Positions 9,229 through 18,085 are shown, counted from the stretch's first letter. The stretch: DNA of 64,000 nt from an uncultured Rhodopila sp. (GCF_903944925.1 NZ_CAJATU010000170.1:1-64000); one strand, 5' to 3'. A program made the numbers and translations. The notes: a model not told the origin generated them from the sequence alone.

Positions 9229-9366
9229 GTTCGTTATCCTCCCCGGGTCGCTGTCCATCGCACAGGTTTTGCCGTTTTACGGATTGGCAAGAGTGTAACA
9301 TCAGTTGACCCGCGCGCGCCTAATCAGCACATCGCGCATGCGACTTTTCCGGGATGCCGACTCGAC

Positions 9367-10128
9367 ATGGCTGAAGCGTTGACCGCGGACGGGCTGCCTG
9401 CTCCGCATGGCTTTTTCACCCGCCGCGGCGGGGTGTCGGCGGGTCCGTTCGCCAGCCTCAACTGCAGCTTGTCGAGCGCAGACGACCCGGCGGCGGTGCT
9501 GGAGAATCGCGCCCGCGCCGCCCGGTCGCTCGGCGCCGACCCGGCCCGGTTGCTCGGACTGACGCAGGTGCATGGCGACCGGGTGGTGACGGTGACGCAG
9601 CCCTGGGCGGCGGGCCAGGGCGCCCGGGCCGACGCCATGGTAGCCGATCGGCCGGGCATCGCGCTGGGCATCGTCACGGCGGACTGCGCCCCGGTGCTGT
9701 TCGCCGACACCGGGGGCGGCATTGTCGGCGCGGCGCATGCCGGCTGGCGCGGCGCCGTGCTCGGCGTGCTGGAAGCCACGGTGGCGGCGATGGCGGACCT
9801 GGGCGCCTCGCCCGGGCGCATCACCGCCGCGATCGGACCCTGCATCGCTCAGGCATCCTACGAAGTCGCTGCCGATCTGCGCGACTCGGTGCTGGCGCGG
9901 AGCGCCGCGGACTCGGCGTTCTTCAGCCCGGGACAGCGCGGCGATCGCTGGCAGTTCGACCTGGCGGAGTATTGCGCCGCCCGCCTGCGCGCTGCCGGTG
10001 TCGGACACGTCATCGTGACCGGAGTCGACACGCTGGCGGATGAAGACCGTTTCTTCAGCCACCGCCGCCGGACTCTCGCCAAAGCCGGACCCATCGGCCA
10101 CCAGATCTCGGTGATACGGGCGGCGTGA
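9367..10128 (+). CDS. pgeF: Peptidoglycan editing factor PgeF (YfiH/multicopper-oxidase-like laccase domain)
   Basis: PgeF-family proteins are cytosolic zinc enzymes; the E. coli member removes wrongly inserted L-Ser from UDP-MurNAc-peptide, and others act as purine nucleoside phosphorylases or deaminases. The metal/catalytic residues are present: His69 (LTQVHGDRV), Cys107 (TADCAPV) and His124 (AHAGWRG). The 253-residue length is normal. The stop overlaps a GTG of the following lipoprotein frame. In many alphaproteobacteria pgeF follows lgt and a midA-type gene; here those lie 4-6 kb away on the opposite strand. Confidence 0.92.
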   Translation: MAEALTADGLPAPHGFFTRRGGVSAGPFASLNCSLSSADDPAAVLENRARAARSLGADPARLLGLTQVHGDRVVTVTQPWAAGQGARADAMVADRPGIALGIVTADCAPVLFADTGGGIVGAAHAGWRGAVLGVLEATVAAMADLGASPGRITAAIGPCIAQASYEVAADLRDSVLARSAADSAFFSPGQRGDRWQFDLAEYCAARLRAAGVGHVIVTGVDTLADEDRFFSHRRRTLAKAGPIGHQISVIRAA

Positions 10129-10187
10129 CGGACGCAGCCGAACGAGGCCCCTTCCGGCGCCAGCCGGCTTCTGCTTCAAGCCGCCGG

Positions 10188-11087
10188 ATGATCGCTTCCC
10201 GCCTCCTCAGGCTTGTCCTGCTGCTCTGCCTTTCGCTCACCGCCTGCGGCGACCTGCCGGAGCCATTCCTCGGCAATCCCGGCGCCACCGCCCGCCGCCT
10301 GGCCCAGCCGCTGACACCGCTGCTGGCGGTGCCGCCCGGATCCGACACATTGCTGCCCGACGCCGCCAGCAACGACCTGGCGGTGCAGATCGCCACGGCG
10401 CTGCAGGCGACCGAGGTGCCGGCGATGGTGCGCGCGCCGCAGTCGACGGACTGGCGGCTGATCACCCGCGCCCGGCGCGACGGCGACGTGGTCAAGCCGA
10501 TGTTCTCCGTGCAGGACCCTCAGGGCAAGGAACGGGGGACCGCCGAGGGCGAGCCGATACCGCTGGATCTGTGGGCGACGGCATCCCCCGAACTGATGCA
10601 GCAGGTCGCCGGAGAGGCGGCGCCGCGCATCGGGGCGGTGCTGACCAGCATCCGCATCGCGCATGACAAGGCCGATCCGGGAAGCCTGTACAACCGGGCC
10701 GCCAGGGTGCTGGTGGTGGACGTGACCGGCGCGCCCGGTGACGGCAACCAGGCGCTGACCCAGCAGATGCGCGCCCGGCTGGCGGTGCTGGGGCCGGTCG
10801 TGCTGACCACGCCGACGGGGGCGGACTTCAGGGTGGAGGGCGACGTCAAGGTGGTGCCGATCCCCGGCCGCAAGGAACGGGTGGAGATTCAATGGAGCGT
10901 CAAGACCGCTTCGGGCGACGAGCGCGGACGGGTGGTGCAGTTGAATGAAATACCCGCCGGGCAGCTCGACCATTACTGGGGCGACATCGCGGTCGTGGTC
11001 GCCACCGAGGCCTCGAACGGGGTCAATGACGTGATCATCCGGCAGTCGGGGAAGGACCCGAACGTGGTCCGCCAATCCGCGAAATAG
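10188..11087 (+). CDS. Putative lipoprotein of unknown function
   Basis: The 299-residue product begins with a short lipoprotein signal peptide (basic RLLRL, hydrophobic core, lipobox LTAC with Cys20), so the mature form should be membrane-anchored, probably periplasmic. The rest contains alternating beta and alpha segments without a domain I can name. A GTG at 10125, overlapping the pgeF stop, could also start translation, but it would put 21 polar residues ahead of the signal peptide; the ATG at 10188 gives a normal one. The close coupling suggests co-transcription with pgeF. Confidence 0.72.
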   Translation: MIASRLLRLVLLLCLSLTACGDLPEPFLGNPGATARRLAQPLTPLLAVPPGSDTLLPDAASNDLAVQIATALQATEVPAMVRAPQSTDWRLITRARRDGDVVKPMFSVQDPQGKERGTAEGEPIPLDLWATASPELMQQVAGEAAPRIGAVLTSIRIAHDKADPGSLYNRAARVLVVDVTGAPGDGNQALTQQMRARLAVLGPVVLTTPTGADFRVEGDVKVVPIPGRKERVEIQWSVKTASGDERGRVVQLNEIPAGQLDHYWGDIAVVVATEASNGVNDVIIRQSGKDPNVVRQSAK

Positions 11088-11100
11088 AACCCCGCCGCCG

Positions 11101-11850
11101 TCAAATCGGGCCGCCGGCCCAGACGACGCGGCCGATGACGGTCACCTTGGCGGCCTCGGCCTTGCCGACGATATCCGGCAGGTAAGCCGGGTTGTCGCTG
11201 ATCAGCACCAGGCTGCCGTCGTGCTTGCGCTGCACCCGCTTGACCAGCCGCTGTCCGTCGATTTCCAGGACATAGACCCCGAAGGTCCGCACGCTGCGCC
11301 CGGTGGTGTCGACCAGCAGCGTGTCGCCGTCCTTGATGCGGGGCAGCATCGAGTCGCCCACGGCGAGTTCCAGCAGCAGGTCTTCCGGGGCGGTGCCGCA
11401 GGCCGAGCGCACCCAGTCGTGGCGCAGCGCGAGGAATTCCGCCATCGGCGGGGCGGGCGGCGTTGCACCACCGGCGGCGGCGGCCTCGGGGCGCTTGGGC
11501 AGCAGCACGAACTGCTCGGGGTCAAGCGTCGCCGGTGCGCCCTGGCGGCGCCTCGATCCGGCGACGGCTTCGAACACCGGCGCCGGTCCCTCGCCTTCGG
11601 CCAGCCAGGCGACGCCGACACCGGCGGCCCGCGCCAGGGCAATGAGCCGCTCGCGGCTGGGTTCCGCTTCGCCCTTGAGCCATTTCCGGAACGCCGACGG
11701 CGACACCCCCATCGCCCGCGCCAGCCGATCGGCGCTCGGCCAGTGGGTGAGGATTGTCTGCAAGCGCCCGACAAAGGCCAGCCGATCGGCTCCGGCCGGG
11801 CGAGTGTCGGAGCGGACGTCGTCGCGCAGCCGTGAGATGCGCTGGCTCAT
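11101..11850 (-). CDS. LexA/CI-like transcriptional repressor (XRE HTH plus S24 peptidase domain)
   Basis: The 249-residue protein has a helix-turn-helix around residues 38-60 (LARAMGVSPSAFRKWLKG), a low-complexity linker with AAAAGG, and a C-terminal S24 serine-lysine autoproteolysis domain with VGDSMLP (Ser167) and LVKRV (Lys204). Such proteins repress prophage or stress genes and are inactivated by RecA-stimulated self-cleavage. It is not LexA itself by layout. No phage genes are adjacent, so the target operon is unknown. It converges on the lipoprotein gene with only 13 bp between stop codons. Confidence 0.88.
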   Translation of the reverse strand: MSQRISRLRDDVRSDTRPAGADRLAFVGRLQTILTHWPSADRLARAMGVSPSAFRKWLKGEAEPSRERLIALARAAGVGVAWLAEGEGPAPVFEAVAGSRRRQGAPATLDPEQFVLLPKRPEAAAAGGATPPAPPMAEFLALRHDWVRSACGTAPEDLLLELAVGDSMLPRIKDGDTLLVDTTGRSVRTFGVYVLEIDGQRLVKRVQRKHDGSLVLISDNPAYLPDIVGKAEAAKVTVIGRVVWAGGPI

Positions 11851-12090
11851 GCGGGCGCGCGGTGCTTGTCGGTTCGGATTCCAGGCTTTTCGATCATGAT
11901 CCAGTTGATTTGGTCATTTTCCCTGCGGCGGCGGCTTGCTCCCCCGGGCAGGATGCACGGCTCCTGTCCTGCCGGGCAAGGGGCGGTGGTCGTCGCGGAC
12001 GGCGTGCGCCGATCGGCTATGGTGTGACGCGTCCAGGCGGGTCTGTCCGGAGCCCGCGTCCCGTCCGCCGGCTGCTTCGCGATGAAGTGA

Positions 12091-12465
12091 TCAGCTCTGC
12101 GGTACCCGCGCCGGCGTTGTCGCCAGCACCTGTTCGACCGTGGCGAGCAAGCCGCCCAGGGTGAACGGCTTGCGGACGAAGGGCCTGGCCTGGGCGGATA
12201 ACTGATCCATCCGGCCGGGGTCGCCGGACATCATGATCACCGCCGTGCCCCGGTCGTCGGCTTCCGGCAGCAGGTTATGGTCCACCCCGCCGGGGAGGGT
12301 GCAGTCCAGCAACATCAGCCTGACGCCGCCCTGGCGCAGCAGACCCAGGGCGGCGGTCGCGCTGTCCACGACGGTGACGCGATAGGCATCGTCGAGGGCC
12401 GCCTCGATGACCTCCGAAACCAAGGGGTCGTCTTCGACTACCAGGATATGGCTTGCTTCGATCAT
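12091..12465 (-). CDS. Single-domain response regulator (CheY-like receiver)
   Basis: A 124-residue stand-alone receiver. The acidic pocket is EDD at 11-13, the phospho-acceptor is Asp54 (MLLDCTLPGG), the switch Ser is at 80 (MMSGDP) and Lys99 is in VRKPF. There is no output domain, so it should act by protein contact or in a phosphorelay. The ATG at 12465 was preferred to upstream frame extensions because the receiver fold begins immediately, although the ribosome site is weak. No histidine kinase is adjacent; the hybrid kinase at 22-24 kb has its own receiver. Confidence 0.85.
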   Translation of the reverse strand: MIEASHILVVEDDPLVSEVIEAALDDAYRVTVVDSATAALGLLRQGGVRLMLLDCTLPGGVDHNLLPEADDRGTAVIMMSGDPGRMDQLSAQARPFVRKPFTLGGLLATVEQVLATTPARVPQS

Positions 12466-12841
12466 AAGTTCGTGTCCGATTTCGCCCTCGCGATACTTAG
12501 GTCCAGTGCGGAGTGTGCAACCGTCCCGGCGTCCGTGTCGCGGAACTCGGCTGCCTCGCCCCGGGCCGGATGTGCACGATTGCGTGCGCTTCGCCAAACC
12601 GTTGCGTTGCCTCGGACTAAAATAGGACGGATTAGTATGGCGTCAACTGCCGGGTGGGGTTTCATTGCGCCGGCATTGACAGGTGGCCGGTGGCTTTCCG
12701 CTATTGCCATCATCAGAGGGCAATCCGGACGATTGCGTGGTTGCGCTTTTGCTCGCCGAACGTGTGCGGCCCGCCGATGCCCGAGGGCAACGCCATGCCA
12801 GGACGTTCCAGTCAAGTATCGGAACCGCGGGGCCGCGTCTG
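12466..12841. other. Gene-free spacer between receiver gene and dioxygenase gene
   Basis: 376 bp with no supportable gene. It lies upstream of the receiver gene (minus) and downstream of the dioxygenase gene (also minus), so it should hold the receiver promoter. I see no terminator-like hairpin with a T-run, no tRNA and no clear repeat. Confidence 0.35.
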
Positions 12842-13609
12842 TTACCGAAACGCGTAGGCATCCATTCGCAAGATCGAATGCATCGCCGAACTGTGCAGCC
12901 GCTCCGCCGTGCCGCCGGCCCCCATCGCCACGAACAGCGGCAGCAAATGCTCATCCGTCGGGTGCTGCTCCACCGCATACGGCGCCAGTGCGCGGTAATG
13001 CAGCGTATCCGCGGTCCGTCCCGCGACGATCGCGTCGTCGAACCAGTCGGCGAAGGCGATCACGTCCGGCGTCGCAGGCGCGTTTACCGCCGCGCCGCGG
13101 AACCGACCGAGGTTGTGGGTGAACGAACCGGAGCCGATGATCAGCACGTCCTGCTGCCGCAGCGCCGCCAGTGCCTTGCCAACGGCCATATGATGCCGCG
13201 GGCCGAGCTGCGGCTGGATGCTGACTTGCAGGACGGGAATATCCGCCTCGGGATACATCAGCAGCAACGGCACCCAGGCGCCGTGGTCGAGGCCGCGCGC
13301 CGGATCGGTTCCCGCCGGCAGTCCGGCGCGGTTCAGCAGATCCACCGCCGCGGCGGCGACATCCGGCGCGCCCGGCGGCTCATACCGGAGCTGATACAGC
13401 GCCTGCGGGAAGCCGTAGAAATCGTGGATCGTGGTGTTGCGTGCGGTTGCGGAGAGCACGGGTGCGGCGGTGTCCCAATGCGCCGAGGCGACCAGGATGG
13501 CGCGCGGCCGCCCGAGCTCCTTGCCCAACCCGAGCAGGAAGTCTCGTGCGGGAGCATCCACCAGCGGCAGTGTCGGCGCGCCGTGGCTGAGGAAGATGGC
13601 CGGGAACAT
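12842..13609 (-). CDS. ygiD: DODA-type extradiol ring-opening dioxygenase (YgiD family)
   Basis: A class III extradiol dioxygenase (LigB superfamily) of 255 residues, like E. coli YgiD and plant DOPA 4,5-dioxygenase, which cleave catecholic rings with a metal-bound oxygen. The metal-site histidines are visible at His9 (FLSHGAPT) and His44 (SAHWDT), with His109 in LDHGAW and a further SFTHNLG segment. The ATG at 13609 has AAGGA about 8 bp upstream. Substrate unknown. It stands alone, with large spacers on both sides. Confidence 0.88.
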   Translation of the reverse strand: MFPAIFLSHGAPTLPLVDAPARDFLLGLGKELGRPRAILVASAHWDTAAPVLSATARNTTIHDFYGFPQALYQLRYEPPGAPDVAAAAVDLLNRAGLPAGTDPARGLDHGAWVPLLLMYPEADIPVLQVSIQPQLGPRHHMAVGKALAALRQQDVLIIGSGSFTHNLGRFRGAAVNAPATPDVIAFADWFDDAIVAGRTADTLHYRALAPYAVEQHPTDEHLLPLFVAMGAGGTAERLHSSAMHSILRMDAYAFR

Positions 13610-14077
13610 CGGGGTGTCCTTGTGTATTCGGTAACCGGCAATAAGGTCGCGGCGGCCGATCTTTGCAAGCTTTGTCGGCTGCGCTTGCGGCAAGCCGGGC
13701 GGACAGCGTCGCGAATACATCCAGGCTAGGTAGTTTCCGACCCTGGCAGGCGAATGCGCGAATGACCATTATTGTGTCAGAACGGGCGAGTCGATCGCCG
13801 GATGTTTGCAAAGGATTTGCCAAGTCGTTTCTTTACCGCACAATCGTGCTGCCGGCGCTGGTTGGCGCAGCGCGTAGAGGGCGATATTAAGGCCTGCTAC
13901 CAGCTGTATAGCAATTTGGTAAGTCGACCAATGAGCCAGGGTCGGCTAGCGTGAAGCAAGTGACGAGAGGTGACAAGGCGCGCCACCGTAGCGGCTTGGC
14001 CCACGACGATGCGTCGGCAAGATGCCAAGCCCATTGTCCGGTCGCCGTCATTGCTGACGCCGATTACCATCATGCCG
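13610..14077. other. Gene-free spacer upstream of the dioxygenase gene
   Basis: 468 bp without a supportable gene, with AT-richer patches near 13740-13800 and 13890-13930. It contains the putative dioxygenase promoter (minus) and the region after the midA-type gene (minus). Short open frames here have no codon bias or recognisable motif. I see no structured RNA. Confidence 0.35.
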
Positions 14078-15097
14078 TCACCCGACAGCGAACCCCGGCA
14101 ACGCGCCGCACCCCGGCGAGGTGATCGCCAGCACTTTGAACAAGTCTCCCATTGCGGCCGGACCGGTCAGCCGGTGCGTGCCGTCCCGCACCGCCGCCGC
14201 CTGAGGCGGCGTGCGTCCGCGTGCCAGCGCCTCGGTCCGGCGGAACACGCCCAGAGCCGAGAGGAACGCGCCTTGGGTCACCGGCCCCTGCACCGCGGCG
14301 CCGGCCGAACGCGCCGTTTGCGCGATGTCGGCGAAATCCACATGCGCCGTCAGGTCCGCTGAACCGGCTGCCGACAGCGGATCAATCGGCTTGCGGCGCG
14401 CGAGCGCCTGCAAACTGTCACCCGCCGCACTGCGCGCCGGGCCGTAATCCACCAGCAGTGCGGCGCCCGGATGCCGCTGCAGCCGCCCCGCCAGCGCTGC
14501 CGCGAAGGCCCGCGCCGGTTCGTTCAGTTCGACGATTTGTCCCTCGGCCGCGTCCCGCCCCGGCGGCACCTCGGCTGCGTCGGCCGGCTGTTCGATCCAC
14601 GCGCCGTCCGCCACGAACCGCTCCGTCCACCCGTCCCCGCGCCGCACGAACTGGCGTATCGGCAAGGCGTCGAGGAACTCGTTTGCCAGCAGGATCATCG
14701 GCGCCTCGGGGACCGAGTCCAGCGAGTCGTGCCAGGCGGCGCCGGGCACCCGGGCGGCCTGGGCAGTGCGCAGCCGGGGCGAGGTCTCGATCAGATGCAC
14801 CCGCAGCGCGGCGGCGAAACCCGGCGCCGCGCGGCCGACGGCGCGCAGCGCGTCCGCCATCAGCGTGCCGCGGCCCGGGCCGGCTTCGGCCAGAAGCACC
14901 GGGTCGGGGCTGCCAAGCATCTGCCAGGCGACGGCGGCCCAGATGCCGATGACCTCCCCGAAGACCTGGCTGATTTCGGGCGAGGTGGTGAAATCGGCGA
15001 ACGGGTCGTGCGTCGCATAGTAGATCATGTTGGCACGGGCCATGAAGCGGTCGAGGCGCTCTTCCCGTGTCATGGCCGTACCGGCCATCCACGCCAT
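14078..15097 (-). CDS. Class I SAM-dependent methyltransferase, MidA/NDUFAF7 family (DUF185)
   Basis: The 339-residue product matches the MidA/NDUFAF7 family, whose mitochondrial member methylates an arginine of complex I subunit NDUFS2. Visible hallmarks are DFTTSPEISQVFGEVIG near residues 35-50, the SAM motif EAGPGRGTLM at 71-80 and NEFLDALPIRQF in the middle. The N-terminus is shorter than usual: the typical segment before DFTTSPEIS is condensed. An internal ATG at 15073 is an alternative start. It lies 88 bp downstream of lgt on the same strand, a common pairing, with a REP-like palindrome in the gap. Confidence 0.87.
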   Translation of the reverse strand: MAWMAGTAMTREERLDRFMARANMIYYATHDPFADFTTSPEISQVFGEVIGIWAAVAWQMLGSPDPVLLAEAGPGRGTLMADALRAVGRAAPGFAAALRVHLIETSPRLRTAQAARVPGAAWHDSLDSVPEAPMILLANEFLDALPIRQFVRRGDGWTERFVADGAWIEQPADAAEVPPGRDAAEGQIVELNEPARAFAAALAGRLQRHPGAALLVDYGPARSAAGDSLQALARRKPIDPLSAAGSADLTAHVDFADIAQTARSAGAAVQGPVTQGAFLSALGVFRRTEALARGRTPPQAAAVRDGTHRLTGPAAMGDLFKVLAITSPGCGALPGFAVG

Positions 15098-15117
15098 GCG
15101 GTGCTGAGAGTGGCAAA

Positions 15118-15150
15118 GTCGTGGATGGCCGGCCCAAGCCCGGCACGAGA
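15118..15150. repeat. REP-like palindromic element between lgt and midA
   Basis: The stretch reads, on the minus strand, as a GTGCCGGGCTTGGGCCGGCCATCCAC-type element. This arrangement (inverted CCGGC arms flanked by TGCC and CCATCCACG) is characteristic of short interspersed palindromes in alphaproteobacterial genomes. It resembles the elements at 18086-18124 and 55364-55548. It sits exactly in the lgt-midA gap and may stabilise or attenuate the transcript. Confidence 0.55.
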
Positions 15151-15185
15151 GAGCGCTACCCTGACCCCACGATAGAGCGCCACCC

Positions 15186-15992
15186 TCAGCCCCGCCGCGC
15201 CGGGCGGGCCCGCAGGATCAGCCATACGCCTGCCAGTACCATCGGAATCGACAGCACCTGCCCCATCGTCGCGCCGAACGCCAGGAAGCCGAGGAACGCA
15301 TCCGGCTCCCGGAAGAACTCGCCGATGATCCGGGCGATGCCGTAGCCGCACAGGAACACCCCCGTCAGCAGGCCGAACCGCGCCCGCACACTCTCCCGCC
15401 GGGACAGCACGAACATCAGCACGAACAGGACCAGCCCCTCCAGCAGCGCCTGGTACAACTGGCTGGGATGCCGCGGCTCCATCCCGGCGCGCGGAAAGAT
15501 CATCGCCCAGGGCAGCCAGTGCGGCGCGGGCCGCCCCCATAGCTCGCCATTGATGAAATTCGCCACCCGCCCGAGTCCCAACCCGATGGGCGCCACCACC
15601 GCGATTCTGTCGGCGAAACCCAGCAGAGGAATCGCGTTGCGCCGGCAGAAGACGGTAACCGCGATCGCCACCCCCAGCATGCCGCCGTGGAAGCTCATGC
15701 CGCCTTCCCAGACAGCGAAGATCATGGCGGGATGGCTGAAATAGAAGCTCGGTTGATAAAAAAGCACGTAGCCCAGCCGCCCGCCCAGCACGACGCCCAG
15801 CGTCGCCCAGGTGAGAAAATCATCGACCTGGAGCTGCGTGGCGACAACCGGAGGCCGCTGCGCCAGACCGCGCACCATGCGCCAGCCGATGACCAGACTG
15901 GCGATATAGGCCAGCGCATACCAGCGTATGGCCAGCGGCCCGATCTGGACGATGACCGGGTCGAACTGGGGAAACAGCAGGACGGGGATCAT
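15186..15992 (-). CDS. lgt: Prolipoprotein diacylglyceryl transferase Lgt
   Basis: Lgt moves diacylglycerol from phosphatidylglycerol to the lipobox cysteine of prolipoproteins in the inner membrane. The 268-residue protein has about seven hydrophobic segments, the HGGML loop near 102-106, and the signature GLGLGRVANFINGELWGRP at about 137-155 (the family usually has I/L-G-N where this has V-A-N). The start at 15992 overlaps the hldD stop as ATGA, so the two are translationally coupled. Likely client in the window: the lipoprotein at 10188. Confidence 0.95.
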   Translation of the reverse strand: MIPVLLFPQFDPVIVQIGPLAIRWYALAYIASLVIGWRMVRGLAQRPPVVATQLQVDDFLTWATLGVVLGGRLGYVLFYQPSFYFSHPAMIFAVWEGGMSFHGGMLGVAIAVTVFCRRNAIPLLGFADRIAVVAPIGLGLGRVANFINGELWGRPAPHWLPWAMIFPRAGMEPRHPSQLYQALLEGLVLFVLMFVLSRRESVRARFGLLTGVFLCGYGIARIIGEFFREPDAFLGFLAFGATMGQVLSIPMVLAGVWLILRARPARRG

Positions 15993-16969
15993 ACGAAGCT
16001 GTCGGCTGCCGCCAGGTGGTCCTGCACGTAGCGGCGGATGCCTTCCTCCATCGTGGTGAACTGGCCGGAGTAGCCTGCCGCCCGGAGCCGCTCCATCGGC
16101 GCCTGCGTAAAGGACTGGTATTGACCGCGCAGATTGGCCGGCATGTCGATGAACTCTACCGCCCGCTTCCGGCCGGCGGCATCGGACACCGTATGCGCCA
16201 GGTCCAGGTAGGTGCGCGCCCGGCCGGTGCCGAGGTTGTACAGGCCGCTGACCGCCGGGTTCTCCATCAGCCACAGCATCACGTCGACCACGTCGCCGAC
16301 CCAGATGAAGTCGCGCGCCTGGGCGCCGTCGGGAAGGCCGGGCTGGTCGGACTTGAACAGGCGGACCGGGCCGCCGGCCGCGACCTCATCGTGCTTGACC
16401 TTCACGACCGAGATCATCTTGCCCTTATGGTATTCATTCGGGCCGTAAACGTTGAAGAATTTCAAGCCGGCCCATTGCGGCGGCTGTTCCTTCCGCTGCG
16501 TCAGCACCTTCGCCACCAGCATGTCGAAGGCGTGCTTGGTCCAGCCGTACAGGTTCAGCGGACGCAGCCGCTCCAGCGCGGCCGGGGTGAACTCATCCTC
16601 GAAGCCCTGCGCGCCGTCGCCGTAGGTCGCCGCCGAGGAGGCGTAGATCAGCGGCACGCCGCGCCCGGCGCACCATTCCCAGAGGTAGCGGCTCAGTTCG
16701 ACATTGGTCGCCCAGGTATGATCCCCGTCCACCGCGGTGGTCTCGCTGACGGCGCCGAGATGGAACACCATTTCAAGCGGTGGATGGCTGTCGAGGAAGC
16801 CGTGCAGGTCGTCCGGGCGGACGACCCTGGCCGGGGGGTGCTTGGCGAGGTTGCGCCATTTGCCATCGGACCCGAGGGTATCGACGACGACGGTTTCGTG
16901 CCCGCGGCGCAGCAGCGCCGCCTGCAGGTTGGAGCCGATGAATCCGGCGCCGCCAGTTATCAGGATCAT
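15989..16969 (-). CDS. hldD: ADP-L-glycero-D-manno-heptose 6-epimerase HldD/RfaD
   Basis: An NADP-dependent extended SDR that epimerises ADP-D-glycero-D-manno-heptose to the L-glycero form for the lipopolysaccharide inner core. The 326-residue product has GGAGFIGS at 6-13, the active-site SSAAT at 111-115 and YGWTK (Tyr141, Lys145), plus the family segment GLKFFNVYGPNEYHKG. The true start is the ATG at 16969; an open frame extends much further upstream but only antisense to ubiK. Divergent from ubiK with a 64-bp spacer. No other heptose genes are nearby. Confidence 0.93.
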   Translation of the reverse strand: MILITGGAGFIGSNLQAALLRRGHETVVVDTLGSDGKWRNLAKHPPARVVRPDDLHGFLDSHPPLEMVFHLGAVSETTAVDGDHTWATNVELSRYLWEWCAGRGVPLIYASSAATYGDGAQGFEDEFTPAALERLRPLNLYGWTKHAFDMLVAKVLTQRKEQPPQWAGLKFFNVYGPNEYHKGKMISVVKVKHDEVAAGGPVRLFKSDQPGLPDGAQARDFIWVGDVVDVMLWLMENPAVSGLYNLGTGRARTYLDLAHTVSDAAGRKRAVEFIDMPANLRGQYQSFTQAPMERLRAAGYSGQFTTMEEGIRRYVQDHLAAADSFV

Positions 16970-17033
16970 GGGAGCGCTATATACGGGTGGCGGCGCGGCC
17001 GCGAAAGCCGTTTCACAACAGGAGCACACCACC

Positions 17034-17345
17034 ATGGCCGATCGGCCGAGATTCTTCGATGACATTGCCGGCGTGGCCGGCGGTGCGATTTCCGCTTTGG
17101 CGGGACTGCGGGACGAAGCCGAGTCGGTGCTGCGCGCGCGGATGGACGACATCCTGCAGCGGATGGACCTGGTGCGGCGGGAGGAGTTCGAGGCGGTGCA
17201 GGAACTCGCCGCCAACGCCCGGAACGCCCAGGAAACCGCGGACGCGCATGCCGCCGCGCTGGAAACCCGGCTCTCGGCGCTGGAAGCCCGGGTGGCGGCG
17301 CTGGAGGTTACCGACACCGATGCCGTCGGCTCGCAGGAGATATGA
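17034..17345 (+). CDS. ubiK: Ubiquinone biosynthesis accessory factor UbiK (BMFP family)
   Basis: A 103-residue membrane-fusogenic (BMFP/YqiC) protein; UbiK helps aerobic ubiquinone assembly with UbiJ. Typical features are the N-terminal FFDDIAGVAGGAISALAGLRDE amphipathic region, the REEFEAVQELAANAR segment, and a C-terminal coiled coil (LETRLSALEARVAALE). AGGAG lies about 10 bp before the ATG at 17034. The COQ9/TetR-like gene at 19021 may belong to the same theme. Confidence 0.9.
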   Translation: MADRPRFFDDIAGVAGGAISALAGLRDEAESVLRARMDDILQRMDLVRREEFEAVQELAANARNAQETADAHAAALETRLSALEARVAALEVTDTDAVGSQEI

Positions 17346-17570
17346 CCCCGGAATGAGCCAATCCGCCGGGCGGCCCGATCATGGAAAAAAAGACACCTGA
17401 AGTTTCACGAAAAAACAAGTCATCGCTCTTGCGGCGCGGGGTGACACGTGAATAGGCTCGGGAAGTGGCCAACTCCGGGAGACTCGACGCGCCGGCCATG
17501 TGTTCCGGTTGCAACACTATCCCGGGGGTGAAGGCCACGCTCGGCCTTCCTTGTTGACGGGAGACCCCGC

Positions 17571-18074
17571 ATGTCAGTCTCGCTTTCCTCGGCCGTGGAC
17601 AACGCTGCCAACCCCCTTGACATCATGGAGCAAATTGTCACCGCGAACGATTGGGTGTTCGACCGCCGCAGCGAATCCGAGATGGCCGCCGAGGCGCCGG
17701 GCCACTGGTGCGATTACGGGCTGTATTTCAACTGGTCGCATGAGATCAGCGTGATGCACTTCACCTGCGCCTTCGACCTGAAGGTGCCGGAAAAGCAGCG
17801 CGGTGCGTTGTATGAACTGCTGGCGCTGGCCAATGAGAAACTCTGGCTGGGGCATTTCGGCCTGGAATCAGACGATGGTATGCCGGTGTTCCGCCATGCC
17901 GTCCTGCTGCGCGGCGCCCCCGGGGCGTCGGCCGAAAGCCTGGAGGACATGGTCGACATTGCGCTGACCGAGTGCGAGCGGTTTTTCCCCGCCTTTCAGT
18001 TCGTGCTGTGGGGCGGCAAAGCGCCGGCCGAGGCGCTGGCCGCCGCGATGCTGGACTGCGTGGGGGAGGCGTGA
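17571..18074 (+). CDS. YbjN domain-containing protein
   Basis: A 167-residue soluble protein of the YbjN family, once proposed as sensory transduction regulators and now usually seen as chaperone-like proteins resembling type III secretion chaperones. Visible traits: N-terminal helix ANPLDIMEQIV, the aromatic-rich central sheet (WCDYGLYFNWSHEISVMHFTCAFD), and the C-terminal helix-rich region with ALTECERFFPAFQFVLW. GGGAG is upstream of the ATG. It precedes proC by about 96 bp, an arrangement common in alphaproteobacteria. Exact function unknown. Confidence 0.85.
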   Translation: MSVSLSSAVDNAANPLDIMEQIVTANDWVFDRRSESEMAAEAPGHWCDYGLYFNWSHEISVMHFTCAFDLKVPEKQRGALYELLALANEKLWLGHFGLESDDGMPVFRHAVLLRGAPGASAESLEDMVDIALTECERFFPAFQFVLWGGKAPAEALAAAMLDCVGEA

Positions 18075-18085
18075 CGACTCCATCC

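Noticed and set aside
9301-10179. Minus-strand frame opposite pgeF
   Set aside because: Shadow of pgeF; no motif and Arg/Gly/His-biased.
11851-12090. Short open frames in the spacer after the repressor gene
   Set aside because: No start with ribosome site, no motif, compositional noise.
16970-17317. N-terminal extension of hldD upstream of ATG 16969
   Set aside because: The extension is antisense to ubiK and Ser/Ala/Arg-rich; the Rossmann fold begins at the chosen start.
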